Assembly (NCBI RefSeq): GCF_023534745.1
Contig: NZ_JAMHJQ010000008.1
Span: 186,406-250,405, forward strand
DNA length: 64,000 nt
Direction of reading: 5' to 3'
Source: Streptomyces sp. 35G-GA-8
GTDB lineage: Bacteria > Actinomycetota > Actinomycetes > Streptomycetales > Streptomycetaceae
Every line of letters begins with the position of its first letter. Positions within the stretch are counted from its first letter, which is position 1. Under the pieces are notes generated by a model, which saw only the letters and a list, made by a program, of their open reading frames with translations, made no database searches and had not been told where the DNA came from. Position numbers and translations under genes: made by a program. This document shows positions 30,540 through 41,083 of the stretch, in pieces.

Positions 30540-31880
30540 TCACAGAGGAACGCGCAGCGCGCCTTCGATGAGCTCCGCCGTCTCCTCGGCGTCCGTGGAT
30601 CCGCTGGCCACCAGCTGTTCCCGTACGGCGCGCAACCGGTCTCGCAGGCGCTGGGACTCCATCCCCCGTGCGCGCTCGGCCATTTCGGCCGCTGTTCTGG
30701 CGGCGCGGTCGGCCTCGCCCTGCCGCAACTCGATATGGGTGAGCATCGCGAGCCGGTGAACCCGGCCACGATCGTGCGCCGGGGTGTCCACGGCCGCCGC
30801 CGCGTGCGCCCGCGCGGCGGCCAGATCGCCGAGGCTGAGCAGCGCCTCCGCCACCTGTACGTTCACCAGGCCCGGCTGTACGTAGCCCGTCTCGTCCGGC
30901 TCATGGCCCGGACGGATGCGTTCCGCCTCCGTCTCCGCACGCCGGATACAGCCGAGCGCTCCGGTGCCGTCGCCGAGATGCGCATACGACTTGGCCTGCA
31001 TCGCGTACAGATCCGCGGCGAGCGCCGGGGTGATCTGGCGCCCGGCCGTCCGCAGCGCCGCCTCGGCAAAGGCGACGGCCTGGCGGTACTCCCCCATGTG
31101 CAGCGACTGGTTGACCAGCAGCGCGATCACATAGGCGCCGAGGCCCCGGTCCCCGCTCGCCTTGGCCAGCCGCAGCGCCTGGTGGAAGTAGCGCTGGGCG
31201 AGCCCATGGGCATCCGAGTCATAGGCGCAGATACCGGCCACCGCGACCAGCCCGCCGGTGGCACGGTGCAGTTGGCGGCCCAGCGCGTCGCTGTACCCGC
31301 CGCGCAGCAGCGGGGCGGTCTCGGCGTTGAGGAAGCGGACGATCCGGGCGCGGGTGGCGACCCCGCCCGCCCGCCGGTACATCAACTCGTAGTGCGCCCT
31401 GGCCGACCGGAGCAGTTTGATGTCGGCCGGGCCGACCTTGTTGCGGCCGGTGCGGGAGACATCGGAGTCCTCGGGAGGGTTCTCCCACTCCCAGACGGGC
31501 ATCACGGCGGGCGTGCCGGTGACGGTGGGGGCGCCCACTATGTGCGGACGTTGCTGTTCGTCGGAGCGCCACAGCGCGGTGGCCCGCTCCACGAAACCGG
31601 AGAGCGGGGTGCCGTGCGGTACGAAAACCTCCCCCGACACACCGAGCCCGATGTCGTCCAGCGTGAGCGAACGGTGCAGCCGCTCGCTCAGCACCGCGCA
31701 GATCAGGTCGGGCACTTGGCCGCGCGGCCGCTGTCCCTTCAGCCACCGTGAGACGGCGGTGTGTTCATAGCGCAGGGCGAGACCTCTGGCCCGGCCCGCC
31801 TGGTTGACCCTGGCGGCGAGACCGGCATGGGAGATACCCGCCTCGTCGAGCAGGGAATCGAGCAGAGAATTGGGGTGCAT
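30540..31880 (-). CDS. HTH-TPR transcriptional regulator-like protein
   Basis: A 446-residue protein typical of Streptomyces developmental or secondary-metabolism regulators. The N-terminal 55 residues resemble an XRE-like helix-turn-helix (AGLAARVNQAGRARGLALRY, then TAVSRWLKGQRPRG). From about residue 150 on, the protein is a series of TPR-like helices (LAQRYFHQALRLAKASGDRG, AVAFAEAALRTAGRQ, YAMQAKSYAHLGDGTGAL). It is related in layout to NsdA-type regulators but I cannot assign it to one. Start ATG at 31880; a 369-bp gap lies upstream. Confidence 0.82.
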   Translation of the reverse strand: MHPNSLLDSLLDEAGISHAGLAARVNQAGRARGLALRYEHTAVSRWLKGQRPRGQVPDLICAVLSERLHRSLTLDDIGLGVSGEVFVPHGTPLSGFVERATALWRSDEQQRPHIVGAPTVTGTPAVMPVWEWENPPEDSDVSRTGRNKVGPADIKLLRSARAHYELMYRRAGGVATRARIVRFLNAETAPLLRGGYSDALGRQLHRATGGLVAVAGICAYDSDAHGLAQRYFHQALRLAKASGDRGLGAYVIALLVNQSLHMGEYRQAVAFAEAALRTAGRQITPALAADLYAMQAKSYAHLGDGTGALGCIRRAETEAERIRPGHEPDETGYVQPGLVNVQVAEALLSLGDLAAARAHAAAAVDTPAHDRGRVHRLAMLTHIELRQGEADRAARTAAEMAERARGMESQRLRDRLRAVREQLVASGSTDAEETAELIEGALRVPL

Positions 31881-32249
31881 GAGTGCCCCTCCGGTGGCTC
31901 GGCCGAACCAGCGTAGTGGAACGGGAAACGCACGGGGTGTGAACGTAATGCCCGAATCCGCGCCCCGTGCACCCTGCCGCCGGGAACTCGGGACCGGTTG
32001 ACTGAATCGCCTCGCAAAAGAGGCGCCGGGCCACCGGCTCCCCCTCGTACAGTGCGGTGGCCCGCAACCGCGCCGTCCGCCCCGCCGACCTGCCCGACAC
32101 TCCGCGGCGGAGCGGACGGCGCGTGTACGGGACCGGGGCGGCCGAGGGCAGCCGTCGGGTCTTCCCGGCCGGAGGGGAGCCGTCGGAGCCGTCGGAGCCG
32201 GCCGGCGGGCCTTCCGTCAGGGGTCGTTCGGCGGGGGTGGTTCGCCTGG
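31881..32249. other. 369-bp intergenic region before the HTH-TPR regulator
   Basis: No gene is supported here. It holds the regulator's upstream region, a small hairpin CGCCTC-GCAAAA-GAGGCG at 32008-32025, and a patch of repeated GGAGCCGTC near 32177-32200 just beyond the PP2C stop. Frames that cross it are continuations of shadow frames from neighbouring genes. I see no strong -35/-10 pair. Confidence 0.6.
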
Positions 32250-33374
32250 TCATCCCGGGCCGGGCACGCGAGTGGTGGGTTCCCGCGCGGGAACCCGCGT
32301 ACGGCACAGGCCCGGTCCGCCCGGCTGGGCCGGCACGCGCGAGGAATCGCCCACCGGTGGGCGGTCGTTGCGCAGCACGAGCAGCGCCATGTCGTCGGCG
32401 ATCCGCCCGCCGGTGTGCCGCAGCAACGCCGCGTGGACCTGGCGCACCACGGCGGCGGGTGCCAGGGGCGGGCCCGCCGCGGCCTCCGCGAGCGCTTCCT
32501 CCAGGGCGAAGAACCGCCCCGCCGAGTCCCGGGCGTCCTCTGCCCCGTCGGTGTGCAGGAACAGCGCCTCGCCCGGCAGCAGCGGACCGCACTGGTACGG
32601 CAGCAGATCGGCGGGCAGCGGAAAGGCCCCCAGCGGCGGCAGCGGTTCGCCGGAGGCCAGCCGCGCGGCGCCCCGGCCGAGCCGATAGGGCCAGGGATGG
32701 CCGCAGTTGAGGGCCTGTACCTCCGCGTCGGCGCCGATCTCCAGCAGCAGTACGGTGACGAACTCCTCCGCCGACAGGGAGTCCGGCTCCTGGCCCGCGG
32801 CGGCGGGCGGCTCCTGGCGTGCCAGCTCCCGCAGATGGCGTTGGTGGGCCCGGTCGAGCCGGCGCAGGACACCGTCGAGTCCGGCCTCGTCGTGGGCGGC
32901 CTCCCGAAAGCTGCCGAGCACCGCGGCCACCGCCCCGATGGCGGGCAGTCCATGGCCGCGCACATCCCCGATGACGACCCGCACCCCGTAGGCCGTGGCC
33001 ACCGCCTCGTACAGATCGCCGCCGACATCGGCACCGCGCGAGGCGGAGAGCTGGCGTGCGGAGAGCGCGAGCCCGTCCAGCCGGGGCGGCAGGGTCCGGA
33101 TCAGCACCTCCTGGGCGGCCCGCGCCACGGCCTTGACCTCCCGCAGCTCCCGCGCCGCCCGCCGCCGTACGCGGATCAGCAGATACGCCACCACCAGCAG
33201 GAAGACAACGCAGGTCACGACGCGTGACAGCAGGTCGTCGCGGTCCGCCGCCGGGCGGGTCAGCTCCCAGGTGATCACCGCTGTGAGCAGACCGCCCGGG
33301 ATCGCGCATTCGACAAGGCCCCAGGAGGCCGGCGCTTCCGCCTGCGCGTCCTCTGTTGCCTTGGTCCGGTTCAT
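32250..33374 (-). CDS. Membrane PP2C-type (SpoIIE-like) serine phosphatase
   Basis: A 374-residue protein. Two membrane helices lie near residues 18-35 and 50-70 (VVTCVVFLLVVAYLLI), followed by the RsbU/SpoIIE phosphatase domain: LPPRLDGLALSARQLSASRG, ADVGGDLYEAV with metal Asp residues, VVIGDVRGHGLPA, NCGHPWPY, and DDMALLVL at the end. Such enzymes dephosphorylate anti-sigma antagonists. The C-terminal 35 residues are Pro/Arg-rich. There is no sensor domain other than the helices. Transcribed alone, 204 bp downstream of pheT. Confidence 0.93.
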   Translation of the reverse strand: MNRTKATEDAQAEAPASWGLVECAIPGGLLTAVITWELTRPAADRDDLLSRVVTCVVFLLVVAYLLIRVRRRAARELREVKAVARAAQEVLIRTLPPRLDGLALSARQLSASRGADVGGDLYEAVATAYGVRVVIGDVRGHGLPAIGAVAAVLGSFREAAHDEAGLDGVLRRLDRAHQRHLRELARQEPPAAAGQEPDSLSAEEFVTVLLLEIGADAEVQALNCGHPWPYRLGRGAARLASGEPLPPLGAFPLPADLLPYQCGPLLPGEALFLHTDGAEDARDSAGRFFALEEALAEAAAGPPLAPAAVVRQVHAALLRHTGGRIADDMALLVLRNDRPPVGDSSRVPAQPGGPGLCRTRVPAREPTTRVPGPG

Positions 33375-33502
33375 CCGTCGGCCTCCCTCGGCCGCCCGGC
33401 CGCTAAGCCGTGGGGCGTACGTCGACCGTCTCGGCCGGATCGATTGTGTCGATCACGGAAGCCCCATGACGTGACACGCCAGGACTTCTCACCCGAATGA
33501 GT

Positions 33503-33536
33503 GAGGGGCGCATCCGATGATCCGGATGCGCCCCTC
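33503..33536 (-). terminator. pheST terminator
   Basis: Perfect 14-bp arms, GAGGGGCGCATCCG and CGGATGCGCCCCTC, with a 6-nt loop, 43 bp after the pheT stop. No U-tract, as is common in this group. Confidence 0.8.
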
Positions 33537-33578
33537 AAGGGCCGAGAGCCAGTACAACGACGGCGCACGGCAGGGTGG

Positions 33579-36116
33579 TCACGCGCCGCGCAGGACCGCC
33601 CCGGTCCGTTCGGCGGCAAGCGAGACGGCCGCGTCACGGGCCGCCGTCGCCTCGTCGACCGTCAGTGTGCGGTCCGTGGCGCGGAACCGCAGTGCGTAGG
33701 CAAGGGACTTGTGTCCCTCGCCGATCTGCTCGCCGGTGAACACGTCGAACAGCCGCAGGGACTCGAGGAGTTCCCCCGCGCCCTCGCGCAGCGCCCGCTC
33801 CACCTCGGCGGCCGGGACCTCACTGGTGACGACCAGCGCGACATCCTGCGTGGCCACCGGATAGGTGGAAATCCGCGGCGCCCTGCTCACGCCGGTGCCC
33901 GCGCGCTCCAGCAGATCGAGATCGATCTCCATGGCGCAGGTGCGCTCCGGCAGCCCGAGCGCCTTCACGACGCGCGGATGCAGCTCTCCGGCGTGGCCGA
34001 GCAGTGTCTCCTCGCCGTCCACGGCGGCGAACAGCGCCGCGCAGCGGCCGGGGTGCCACGGCTCGTACTGCCCGGACCGTACGGTCAGTTCGGCACCGGC
34101 CTCCCGGGCGACGGTACGGGCCGCCTCGACGGCGTCCGCCCAATCGGCCGGGCGTCCCTTGCCCCACCAGCCGGCCTGCTCGCGCGCCCCGGCCAGCACG
34201 ACGGCGGCGTGCCGCGGCTGGCGCGGCAGCGCGGCGTCGAGCGCGGCCACCTCCTCGTCGGTCGGCCGCCGGTCGACGGGCAGCCGGGCCGGCACGGTCT
34301 CGTGGCCGGTGTGCCGGAAGACGAGTCCGGTCTCGAAGAGCGCCAGATCGTGCGACCCCCGGCCGTCGTTGCGCCGCAGCGCCGTGAGCAGGCCCGGCAG
34401 CAGCGTGGTGCGCAGCGCGGGCTCCTCGTCGGAGAGCGGGTTGACGAGCGTGACCGTACGGCGGCGGTCGTCGTCGGCGGGCAGCCCGAGGGCGTCGAGC
34501 GCCGCGTCGCCGAGGAAGGGGTAGTTCAGCGCCTCGACAAAGCCGGCGCCCGCCAGGGCGCGGCCGACGCGGCGGTGCAGCCGCTGGCGCTCGGTGAGCC
34601 CGCGGCCGGACGGCGGGGTGGGCAGCGTCGAGGGAAGGTTCTCGTACCCCTCCAGCCGGATGACCTCCTCGGCGAGGTCGTTGGGCGCGCCGAGGTCGGG
34701 CCGCCAGGACGGCACGGTGACGACCAGCTCGTCCTGGCCGTGGACGTCGCAGCCGATCTGCTGGAGCCGCCGTACGACGATCTCCCGGCCGTACTCGACA
34801 CCGGCGACCCGGTCGGGGTGGTCGGCGGGCATGGTGATGGTGCCCGGCGCGGAGGGCGCGACGATCTCGGTGACCCCGGCCCCGGCGGAGCCGCCGGCGA
34901 GCAGCACCAGCAGGTCGACGGTCCGCTGCGCGGCGGCGGCCGCCGCTGCCGGGTCGACCCCGCGCTCGAAGCGCTTGGACGCCTCGGAGGCCAGCTTGTG
35001 GCGGCGCGCGGTGCGGGCGATGGAGATCGGGTCGAAGTGCGCGGCCTCGATCACCACATCGGTGGTGCCCTGGAGCTCGCCCGTCTCCGGGTGGGCCGAG
35101 GTGTCGGCGATCTCGGTGTCGGCGCCGCCCATCACGCCCGCGAGACCGATGGGGCCGCGGTCGTCGGTGATGACCAGGTCCTGGGCGTCCAGCACCCGCT
35201 GGACCCCGTCGAGCGTGGTGATCTTCTCGCCCGCCCGGGCACGGCGGACGCCGATCGCGCCCTCCAGCCGGGAGCGGTCGTACGCGTGCAGCGGCTGGCC
35301 CAGCTCAAGCATCACGTAGTTGGTGATGTCGACCGCGAGCGAGATCGGCCGCATCCCGGCCTTCTGGAGCCGGCGGCGCAGCCAGATGGGGCTGTGTGCC
35401 TCCGGGTCGAGGCCGGTGACCGTACGGGCCGTGAAGCGGTCGCAGCCCCTCGGGTCGGCGATCCTCACCGCGTGGCCGTACGAGTTCGGCGCGGGCACAT
35501 CGAGCAGCGCGGGGTCGCGCAGGGTCAGCCCGTACGCGATGGCGGTCTCGCGGGCGACTCCGCGCAGCGAGAGGCAGTAGCCGCGGTCGGGCGTGACGGC
35601 GATGTCCAGGACCTCGTCCACCAGCTCCAGGAGCGCGATGGCGTCGGTGCCGGCCTCGTGCTCGGGCGGGAGCACGATGATGCCGCCCTCGTCCCAGCCG
35701 GATCCGCTGCCCATGCCCAGCTCGTCGCCGGAGCAGATCATGCCGTGGGAGGTCTTGCCGTAGGTCTTGCGCGCGGCGATCGCGAAGTCGCCCGGCAGGA
35801 CCGCGCCGGGCAGGACCACGACGACCTTGTCGCCGACGGAGAAGTTCCGCGCACCGCAGACGATCTCCTGCGGCTCGCCGGTGCCGTTGGCCGTGCCGAC
35901 ATCCACCGTGCAGAAGCGGATGGGCTTCTTGAAGCCCTCCAGCTCCTCGATCGTGAGCACCTTGCCGACGACGAGGGGGCCCTTGAGGCCGGCGCCGAGC
36001 TGCTCGACGGTCTCGACCTCCAGACCGGCGGCGACGAGCTTGGCCTGGACGTCACGGCCGGTCTCGGTCGCCGGCAGGTCGACGTACTCCCGCAGCCAGG
36101 AAAGCGGGACGCGCAT
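33579..36116 (-). CDS. pheT: Phenylalanine-tRNA ligase beta subunit
   Basis: An 845-residue beta subunit of the (alpha-beta)2 synthetase. In order: the tRNA-binding EMAP-like domain near residues 40-160 ([33 protein letters not shown]), B3/B4 editing domain ([20 protein letters not shown], with the [17 protein letters not shown] block), the B5 domain, catalytic-like core ([14 protein letters not shown]) and the C-terminal FDX-ACB anticodon-binding domain ([16 protein letters not shown] to GYALRF-like end). Its ATG overlaps the pheS stop by one base, so the two subunits are co-translated. A strong hairpin follows. Confidence 0.97.
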   Translation of the reverse strand: MRVPLSWLREYVDLPATETGRDVQAKLVAAGLEVETVEQLGAGLKGPLVVGKVLTIEELEGFKKPIRFCTVDVGTANGTGEPQEIVCGARNFSVGDKVVVVLPGAVLPGDFAIAARKTYGKTSHGMICSGDELGMGSGSGWDEGGIIVLPPEHEAGTDAIALLELVDEVLDIAVTPDRGYCLSLRGVARETAIAYGLTLRDPALLDVPAPNSYGHAVRIADPRGCDRFTARTVTGLDPEAHSPIWLRRRLQKAGMRPISLAVDITNYVMLELGQPLHAYDRSRLEGAIGVRRARAGEKITTLDGVQRVLDAQDLVITDDRGPIGLAGVMGGADTEIADTSAHPETGELQGTTDVVIEAAHFDPISIARTARRHKLASEASKRFERGVDPAAAAAAAQRTVDLLVLLAGGSAGAGVTEIVAPSAPGTITMPADHPDRVAGVEYGREIVVRRLQQIGCDVHGQDELVVTVPSWRPDLGAPNDLAEEVIRLEGYENLPSTLPTPPSGRGLTERQRLHRRVGRALAGAGFVEALNYPFLGDAALDALGLPADDDRRRTVTLVNPLSDEEPALRTTLLPGLLTALRRNDGRGSHDLALFETGLVFRHTGHETVPARLPVDRRPTDEEVAALDAALPRQPRHAAVVLAGAREQAGWWGKGRPADWADAVEAARTVAREAGAELTVRSGQYEPWHPGRCAALFAAVDGEETLLGHAGELHPRVVKALGLPERTCAMEIDLDLLERAGTGVSRAPRISTYPVATQDVALVVTSEVPAAEVERALREGAGELLESLRLFDVFTGEQIGEGHKSLAYALRFRATDRTLTVDEATAARDAAVSLAAERTGAVLRGA

Positions 36117-37243
36117 CAGATCTCCATCCCGAACGGCCGGGTGAACCGGACGTCACCCTCGACCAGGTCTCGCATGTCTTCGACGTTGTGGCGGAACATC
36201 AGCATCCGCTCGATCCCGAACCCGAAGGCGAATCCGCTGTACTTCTCGGGGTCGACGCCGCAGGCGACGAGCACCTTGGGGTTGACCATGCCGCAGCCGC
36301 CCAGCTCGATCCAGCCCTCGCTGCCGCAGGTGCGGCAGGGCCGGTCGGGGTTGCCGACCGAGGCGCCCCGGCACACGTAACAGACCATGTCCATCTCGGC
36401 GGACGGCTCGGTGAAGGGGAAGAAGTTCGGACGGAGCCGGGTCTTCATGTCCGCGCCGAAGAGCGCCTGGACCATGTGGTCCAGGGTGCCCTTGAGGTCG
36501 GCCATGGTCAGGCCCTCGTCGACGGCGAGCAGCTCGATCTGGTGGAAGACCGGGGTGTGCGTGGCGTCCAGCTCGTCGGTGCGGTAGACCCGCCCCGGGC
36601 AGACGATATACACGGGCGGCTCACGGTCGAGCAGGGCGCGCGCCTGGACCGGCGAGGTGTGGGTACGGAGCACCACACCCGACTCGTCGCCCTCCGTGCC
36701 TTGGGGGCCCTGGACGAAGAAGGTGTCCTGCATCTGGCGCGCCGGGTGGTCGGGCACGAAGTTGAGGGCGTCGAAGTTGAACCACTCCGCCTCGGCCTCG
36801 GGGCCCTCGGCGACCTCGTAGCCCATGGCCACGAAGACATCCGCGACCCGCTCCATGAAGCCGGTCAGCGGATGGCGGGCGCCGGGCGGGGTGCGGTCGT
36901 ACGGCAGCGTGACATCCACCGCCTCCTCGACCAGCACCCGGGCGTCCCGCTCCGCCTCCAGCTCGCTCTGGCGGGCGGCCAGGGCCTTGCTGACGACGCC
37001 GCGGGCCTGGCCCACGCGCTTGCCCGCCTCGGCCTTGGCCTGGGGGGGCAGGGCGCCGATCTCCCGGTTGGCGAGGGCGAGCGGCGAGGTGCCTCCGGTG
37101 TGCGCGGTCTTCGCGTGGGCGAGCGCGTCGAGATCACCGGCGGCGGCGAAGGCGGCGAGCGCCTCGTCCCGCATCCGTTCGATCTCTTCCGGTTTCAGTG
37201 CCTCGACCTCGACTGGGTCGTAGGACTTGTTGGGTGCCGACAT
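36116..37243 (-). CDS. pheS: Phenylalanine-tRNA ligase alpha subunit
   Basis: A 375-residue class II synthetase alpha subunit that charges tRNA-Phe. An N-terminal coiled coil (residues about 1-110) precedes the catalytic core: [20 protein letters not shown] (motif 1 region), [34 protein letters not shown] (motif 2) and the motif 3 segment [15 protein letters not shown]. The motif [20 protein letters not shown] carries four cysteines, as in the zinc-containing form of this subunit. ATG at 37243; about 120 bp of leader separate it from the kinase gene. Confidence 0.97.
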   Translation of the reverse strand: MSAPNKSYDPVEVEALKPEEIERMRDEALAAFAAAGDLDALAHAKTAHTGGTSPLALANREIGALPPQAKAEAGKRVGQARGVVSKALAARQSELEAERDARVLVEEAVDVTLPYDRTPPGARHPLTGFMERVADVFVAMGYEVAEGPEAEAEWFNFDALNFVPDHPARQMQDTFFVQGPQGTEGDESGVVLRTHTSPVQARALLDREPPVYIVCPGRVYRTDELDATHTPVFHQIELLAVDEGLTMADLKGTLDHMVQALFGADMKTRLRPNFFPFTEPSAEMDMVCYVCRGASVGNPDRPCRTCGSEGWIELGGCGMVNPKVLVACGVDPEKYSGFAFGFGIERMLMFRHNVEDMRDLVEGDVRFTRPFGMEI

Positions 37244-37366
37244 CTCTTCCGTACTTCCGTTTGGCTGGCGAAACGACCCTGCTCGATCACTGGGGAGCGC
37301 GAAGGCGCGAAGGTGCCAAAAGTCGAGTCTAAAGGTCGTACGAAGGTGAAGAAGCCCGTGGGCCGC

Positions 37367-38572
37367 TCAGGACAGGTAAGCCGGAGCGCCGACGGGCAGG
37401 ATAAATCGGAACTCGGCACCGCCGCCGGGTCCGCGGCCGACGGTGATCGTCCCGCCGTGCGCCTCGACGATGCCCTTGACGATATACAGGCCCAGGCCGG
37501 TCCCGCCGCGCTTGCTCCCCCGCCAGAAGCGGGTGAAGACACGGCCCATCGACTCCTCGGGGATGCCGGGACCCTCGTCGCACACGGTGACGGCCGTTCC
37601 CTTCTCTGTCTCCGTCTCGGTTTCCGGCCGCTCCGCGTGGCTGAGCGTCGCGGCGGCCACCTCAATCGTGACGGTTCCCTCCCCGTGGCGCACCGCGTTT
37701 TCGAGCAGATTGCCGAGCACCTGATCGATTTTGTCGGGATCCGCCCATAGCTCGGGCAGCGGCTGCTGTATCCGTACGAGGAACCGGTCGGGCGACTGGC
37801 CCGCGGCCGTGTGCGACTGGACATGGCGTCCGACGGCCGCGCCGATGTCCACCGGCTGTCTGCGCACCTCCAGCCGGCCCGAGTCGATCCGGGAGATGTC
37901 CAGCAGCTCCGCGATCAGCCGGGTGACCCGGTTGGCGTCGGCGTCGACGGTCTCCAGCATCAGCCGCTTCTGGTCGTCGGTGAACCGCTCCCACTTGGCG
38001 AGCAGCGTCGCCGTGAACCCCTTCACGGAGGTGAGCGGGGAGCGCAGTTCATGGGCGACGGTCGCGATCAGCTCCGCGTGGCTCAGCTCGGTACGGCGCC
38101 GCGCCTCCGTGCCCCGGATCGAGATGACCAGCCGGCGTACGGGTCCGGTCGGGTACGCGCGCACGTAGCGGGCGGAGACCAAGACCTCCCGGCCGCCCGG
38201 CAGCAGCAGATTGCGCTCGGGCTGGCCGACCCGGGTGGCGAGCCCGCCGTACGGATCGGTCAGCGTCCACCAGCGGCGGCCCTTCAGGTCCTCCAGCGGC
38301 AGCGCCCGGTCCAGCGGGCGGCCGAGTGCGTCCGCGCACGGGACGGCGGTGATCCGGGCGGCGGCGGCGTTGAAGCAGATCACCCGGCCGGTCTCATCGG
38401 CGACGACCAGCCCGTCGGGCAGCTCGTCGGGGTGGATCCCCCCGTCGCCCGTGCCGATCCGCTCATCCATACCGGTCCGCTCGTCCGCGCCGGGCGGCTG
38501 GGCCGCGCCGGTCCCGTACGGGGGCGGTAAGGCTCCCTGGACCGCGGCGGGTCCGCTCGCCCCGACACTCAT
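37367..38572 (-). CDS. PAS sensor histidine kinase (soluble, orphan)
   Basis: A 401-residue kinase without transmembrane helices. A low-complexity start is followed by a PAS domain (about 50-150: LPDGLVVADETGRVICFNAAAARI), HisKA with the phospho-acceptor His in LIATVAHELRSPLTSVKG (about residue 172), and HATPase_c with N-box NLLENAVRHG, G1 DEGPGIPEE and G2 GGTGLGLYIVKGI. No response regulator is adjacent, so it is an orphan. It is conserved in this position between pheS and the rRNA methyltransferase in Streptomyces as I recall. Confidence 0.93.
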   Translation of the reverse strand: MSVGASGPAAVQGALPPPYGTGAAQPPGADERTGMDERIGTGDGGIHPDELPDGLVVADETGRVICFNAAAARITAVPCADALGRPLDRALPLEDLKGRRWWTLTDPYGGLATRVGQPERNLLLPGGREVLVSARYVRAYPTGPVRRLVISIRGTEARRRTELSHAELIATVAHELRSPLTSVKGFTATLLAKWERFTDDQKRLMLETVDADANRVTRLIAELLDISRIDSGRLEVRRQPVDIGAAVGRHVQSHTAAGQSPDRFLVRIQQPLPELWADPDKIDQVLGNLLENAVRHGEGTVTIEVAAATLSHAERPETETETEKGTAVTVCDEGPGIPEESMGRVFTRFWRGSKRGGTGLGLYIVKGIVEAHGGTITVGRGPGGGAEFRFILPVGAPAYLS

Positions 38573-38656
38573 CCCCGCATCCCACCTCTTCCGCGTAGCT
38601 CAGTGGGCCCCAGAAAGCGCAACAGTACTAGCTGAACGTGACGGAGCGGGACCCCC

Positions 38657-39496
38657 TCAGCACGTACCGCGCACGCGCTGGGCGCGCGCCGAGGCATAGA
38701 GACATACGGCCGCCGCCGTCGCGAGGTTCAGACTCTCCGCCTTTCCGTGGATCGGCACCCGTACCACCGCGTCCGCGAGGGCGCGGGTCTCGGCGGGCAG
38801 CCCCCATGCCTCGTTGCCGAAGATCCAGGCGGTGGCCCCGCCCATGGTGCCCGCGTCCAGTTCGTCGTCCAGGTCGTGGTCCCCCGCGCCGTCGGCGGCG
38901 AGGATCCGTACACCCATGTCCCGGAGCCCCTGGACGGCCTGTTCGACGGGGACGCCGACGGCGACCGGCAGATGGAAGAGCGAGCCGACGGACGCCCGGA
39001 CCGATTTGGGGTTGTAGAGATCGACGGAGGCGTCGGTGAGGACGACGGCGTCGGCGCCCGCCGCGTCGGCGCAGCGCAGCACCGTACCGGCGTTCCCCGG
39101 GTCGCGGACATGCGCCAGTACGGCGACGAGCCGGGGCCTGGCGCGCAGGATCTCCTCGAAGGGCGAGTCGAGGAACCGGCACACCCCGAGCAGCCCCTGC
39201 GGAGTGACGGTCTGGGACACCTCGGCGAGCACGGCGTCGGGCGCGAAGTGCACCCGGGCCCCGGTGGCACGGGCGGCGCCGACGATGTCGGCATACCGCT
39301 CGGCGGCCTCGACGGTGGTGAACAGCTCGATGAGCGTGGGCTCCCCGCCGTCACCGCGATGGGCCACGGCTTCCCGTACGGCCTGGGGTCCCTCGGCGAT
39401 GAACCGGCGTTCCTTGCCCCGGAAGGCGCGCTTGGCGAGTCTCCTGGCGGCCGTGACGCGCGGGGAACGCGGGGAGATCAGCTCGGGGGTGCCCAT
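38657..39496 (-). CDS. SpoU/TrmH-family rRNA 2'-O-methyltransferase
   Basis: A 279-residue SPOUT methyltransferase. The N-terminal RNA-binding part (RLAKRAFRGKERRFIAEGPQ) precedes the knotted domain with motif 1 VRDPGNAGTVLRCADAAGAD, motif 2 AWIFGNEAWGLP and motif 3 VPIHGKAESLNLATAAAVCLYAS. This family methylates 23S rRNA (TsnR/RlmB relatives) and in some Streptomyces gives thiostrepton resistance; here it is the housekeeping-type member next to rplT. 136 bp downstream of rplT, with a terminator hairpin in between. Confidence 0.93.
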   Translation of the reverse strand: MGTPELISPRSPRVTAARRLAKRAFRGKERRFIAEGPQAVREAVAHRGDGGEPTLIELFTTVEAAERYADIVGAARATGARVHFAPDAVLAEVSQTVTPQGLLGVCRFLDSPFEEILRARPRLVAVLAHVRDPGNAGTVLRCADAAGADAVVLTDASVDLYNPKSVRASVGSLFHLPVAVGVPVEQAVQGLRDMGVRILAADGAGDHDLDDELDAGTMGGATAWIFGNEAWGLPAETRALADAVVRVPIHGKAESLNLATAAAVCLYASARAQRVRGTC

Positions 39497-39572
39497 GGAC
39501 GGCGGTTCTCACTTCTCGTATGAGGACGTACGGATGCGGGTCACGCGGGTTGACGGGGACACCCGCGGAACG

Positions 39573-39609
39573 CGCCGGACCCGCAGGCGCGATGCCTGCG
39601 GGTCCGGCG
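39573..39609 (-). terminator. Terminator after rplT
   Basis: Perfect 16-bp arms CGCCGGACCCGCAGGC and GCCTGCGGGTCCGGCG with a 5-nt loop, 24 bp after the rplT stop. Separates the infC-rpmI-rplT operon from the methyltransferase. Confidence 0.85.
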
Positions 39610-39632
39610 GGAAGTACGGCGGCCTGACGGGA

Positions 39633-40019
39633 TCAGGCGGCGGCCTTCGGGGCGTTGACGTCGCTCGGGAGGGCCTTCTGGGCGACCTCGACGAGCGCGG
39701 CGAACGCGCCGGCGTCATTGACGGCCAGCTCGGCGAGGATCTTGCGGTCCACCTCGACGTTGGCGGCCTTCAGACCCTGGATGAAGCGGTTGTAGGTGAT
39801 GCCGTTGGCGCGGGCAGCGGCGTTGATCCGCTGGATCCACAGCTGACGGAAGTCGCCCTTGCGCTTCTTGCGGTCGTTGTAGTTGTAAACGAGGGAGTGG
39901 GTGACCTGCTCCTTCGCCTTCCGGTACAGACGCGAGCGCTGGCCGCGGTAACCGCTGGCCGCCTCGAGGATTGCCCGGCGCTTCTTGTGGGCGTTGACTG
40001 CCCGCTTGACGCGTGCCAC
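39633..40019 (-). CDS. rplT: 50S ribosomal protein L20
   Basis: A 128-residue L20 of normal length. [20 protein letters not shown] at the start and [24 protein letters not shown] in the middle are the conserved rRNA-binding parts. In many bacteria L20 also binds its own operon leader to repress translation or transcription. Third gene of infC-rpmI-rplT. Confidence 0.98.
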   Translation of the reverse strand: MARVKRAVNAHKKRRAILEAASGYRGQRSRLYRKAKEQVTHSLVYNYNDRKKRKGDFRQLWIQRINAAARANGITYNRFIQGLKAANVEVDRKILAELAVNDAGAFAALVEVAQKALPSDVNAPKAAA

Positions 40020-40122
40020 TTGTTAACTCCTTGTAGCTGGATCACGGGTGGTGACGTGACCCAAGAACGGCATGGTCCCTGTAGCTGTCCTGGTCCCGCG
40101 CCAAGGCGGCGGGACACGCGGA

Positions 40123-40317
40123 CTACAGGCCGAGAAGCTTCTTCGCCTTGGCGGCGTCGCCCGGCGCGAGCTCGACGGTGCCGGCGAGGCGGCGCGTCAG
40201 CGTCGAGGGCTTGTGCTCCAGGTAGTGGCGACGGCCGGCGCGCTGCCGGAGCACCTTGCCCGAGCCGGTCACGCGGAAGCGCTTCTTTGCACCGCTGTGC
40301 GTCTTGTTCTTCGGCAT
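40123..40317 (-). CDS. rpmI: 50S ribosomal protein L35
   Basis: A 64-residue L35: [20 protein letters not shown] is the conserved N-terminus, followed by [13 protein letters not shown]. Strongly basic, part of the large subunit. Located between infC and rplT, 127 bp after infC. Confidence 0.98.
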   Translation of the reverse strand: MPKNKTHSGAKKRFRVTGSGKVLRQRAGRRHYLEHKPSTLTRRLAGTVELAPGDAAKAKKLLGL

Positions 40318-40444
40318 GGCGCCGCTCTCTCCTCGTCAGTGGCGCTCCCAGCCGGCCGGTCGGCCGGCGCTCGGGAGCGTCATATCTCTGTGTGTGGTTC
40401 GGGTCCTGACGGATCCGAGGCGCCGCCTGTCGGCGCCCCCCGGA

Positions 40445-41083
40445 TCACGCTTCGGAAGATGCCTCGGCCGGAGCCTCGGCCGCGGTGCCCGCGGATTCCT
40501 CGGTCGCGTACCCCTGGCGCTCCGCCTTGCGGGCGGCCTGCGCCTCACGGGCCTCGGCCATGGCCTCGGTCTTCTTCTTGTGCGGGCCAAGAACCATGAT
40601 CATGTTCCGGCCGTCCTGCTTCGGGTTCGACTCGATGAAGCCGAGTTCCTCGACATCCGAGGCGAGACGCTGGAGCAGTCGGAAGCCCAGCTCGGGGCGG
40701 GACTGCTCACGACCACGGAACATGATCGTGATCTTGACCTTGTCACCCTGCTTGAGGAACCGGACGACATGACCCTTCTTGGTGTCATAGTCGTGCGGGT
40801 CGATCTTCGGCCGGAGCTTCATCTCCTTGATGACCGTGTGCGCCTGGTTCTTGCGCGCCTCACGGGCCTTCATGGCCGACTCGTACTTGAACTTCCCGTA
40901 GTCCATGAGCTTGCACACGGGCGGACGGGCGTTCGCCGCGACCTCGACCAGGTCCAGGTCGTACTCCTGCGCAAGCTCTAGGGCCTTGGCGAGCGGGACA
41001 ATGCCCACCTGCTCGCCACTGGGACCGACAAGTCGCACTTCGGGAACGCGAATCCGGTCGTTGATGCGGGGCTCGGCGCTGAT
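40445..41083 (-). CDS. infC: Translation initiation factor IF-3
   Basis: A protein of about 212 residues with both IF3 domains: N-terminal [20 protein letters not shown], then the linker [17 protein letters not shown], then [26 protein letters not shown] and the C-terminal helix-rich domain, plus an acidic Ala/Glu-rich tail common in actinobacteria. No ATG or GTG follows a ribosome site. GAGGAGG (41088-41094) precedes an ATC codon at 41081-41083, and the upstream GTG candidate (41107) would lie before that ribosome site. An ATC start is therefore favoured, matching the rare-start IF3 autocontrol of other bacteria. Confidence 0.93.
   Translation of the reverse strand: MSAEPRINDRIRVPEVRLVGPSGEQVGIVPLAKALELAQEYDLDLVEVAANARPPVCKLMDYGKFKYESAMKAREARKNQAHTVIKEMKLRPKIDPHDYDTKKGHVVRFLKQGDKVKITIMFRGREQSRPELGFRLLQRLASDVEELGFIESNPKQDGRNMIMVLGPHKKKTEAMAEAREAQAARKAERQGYATEESAGTAAEAPAEASSEA

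Noticed and set aside
33501-36380. Long plus-strand frame of about 960 codons opposite pheT
   Set aside because: pheT is a complete, recognisable gene; the opposite frame is a GC-bias artefact without ribosome site or domains.
38590-38625. tRNA-like start GCGTAGCTCAGTGGG
   Set aside because: Only a D-arm-like stretch is present; no anticodon stem, T-arm or acceptor pairing follows within tRNA distance.
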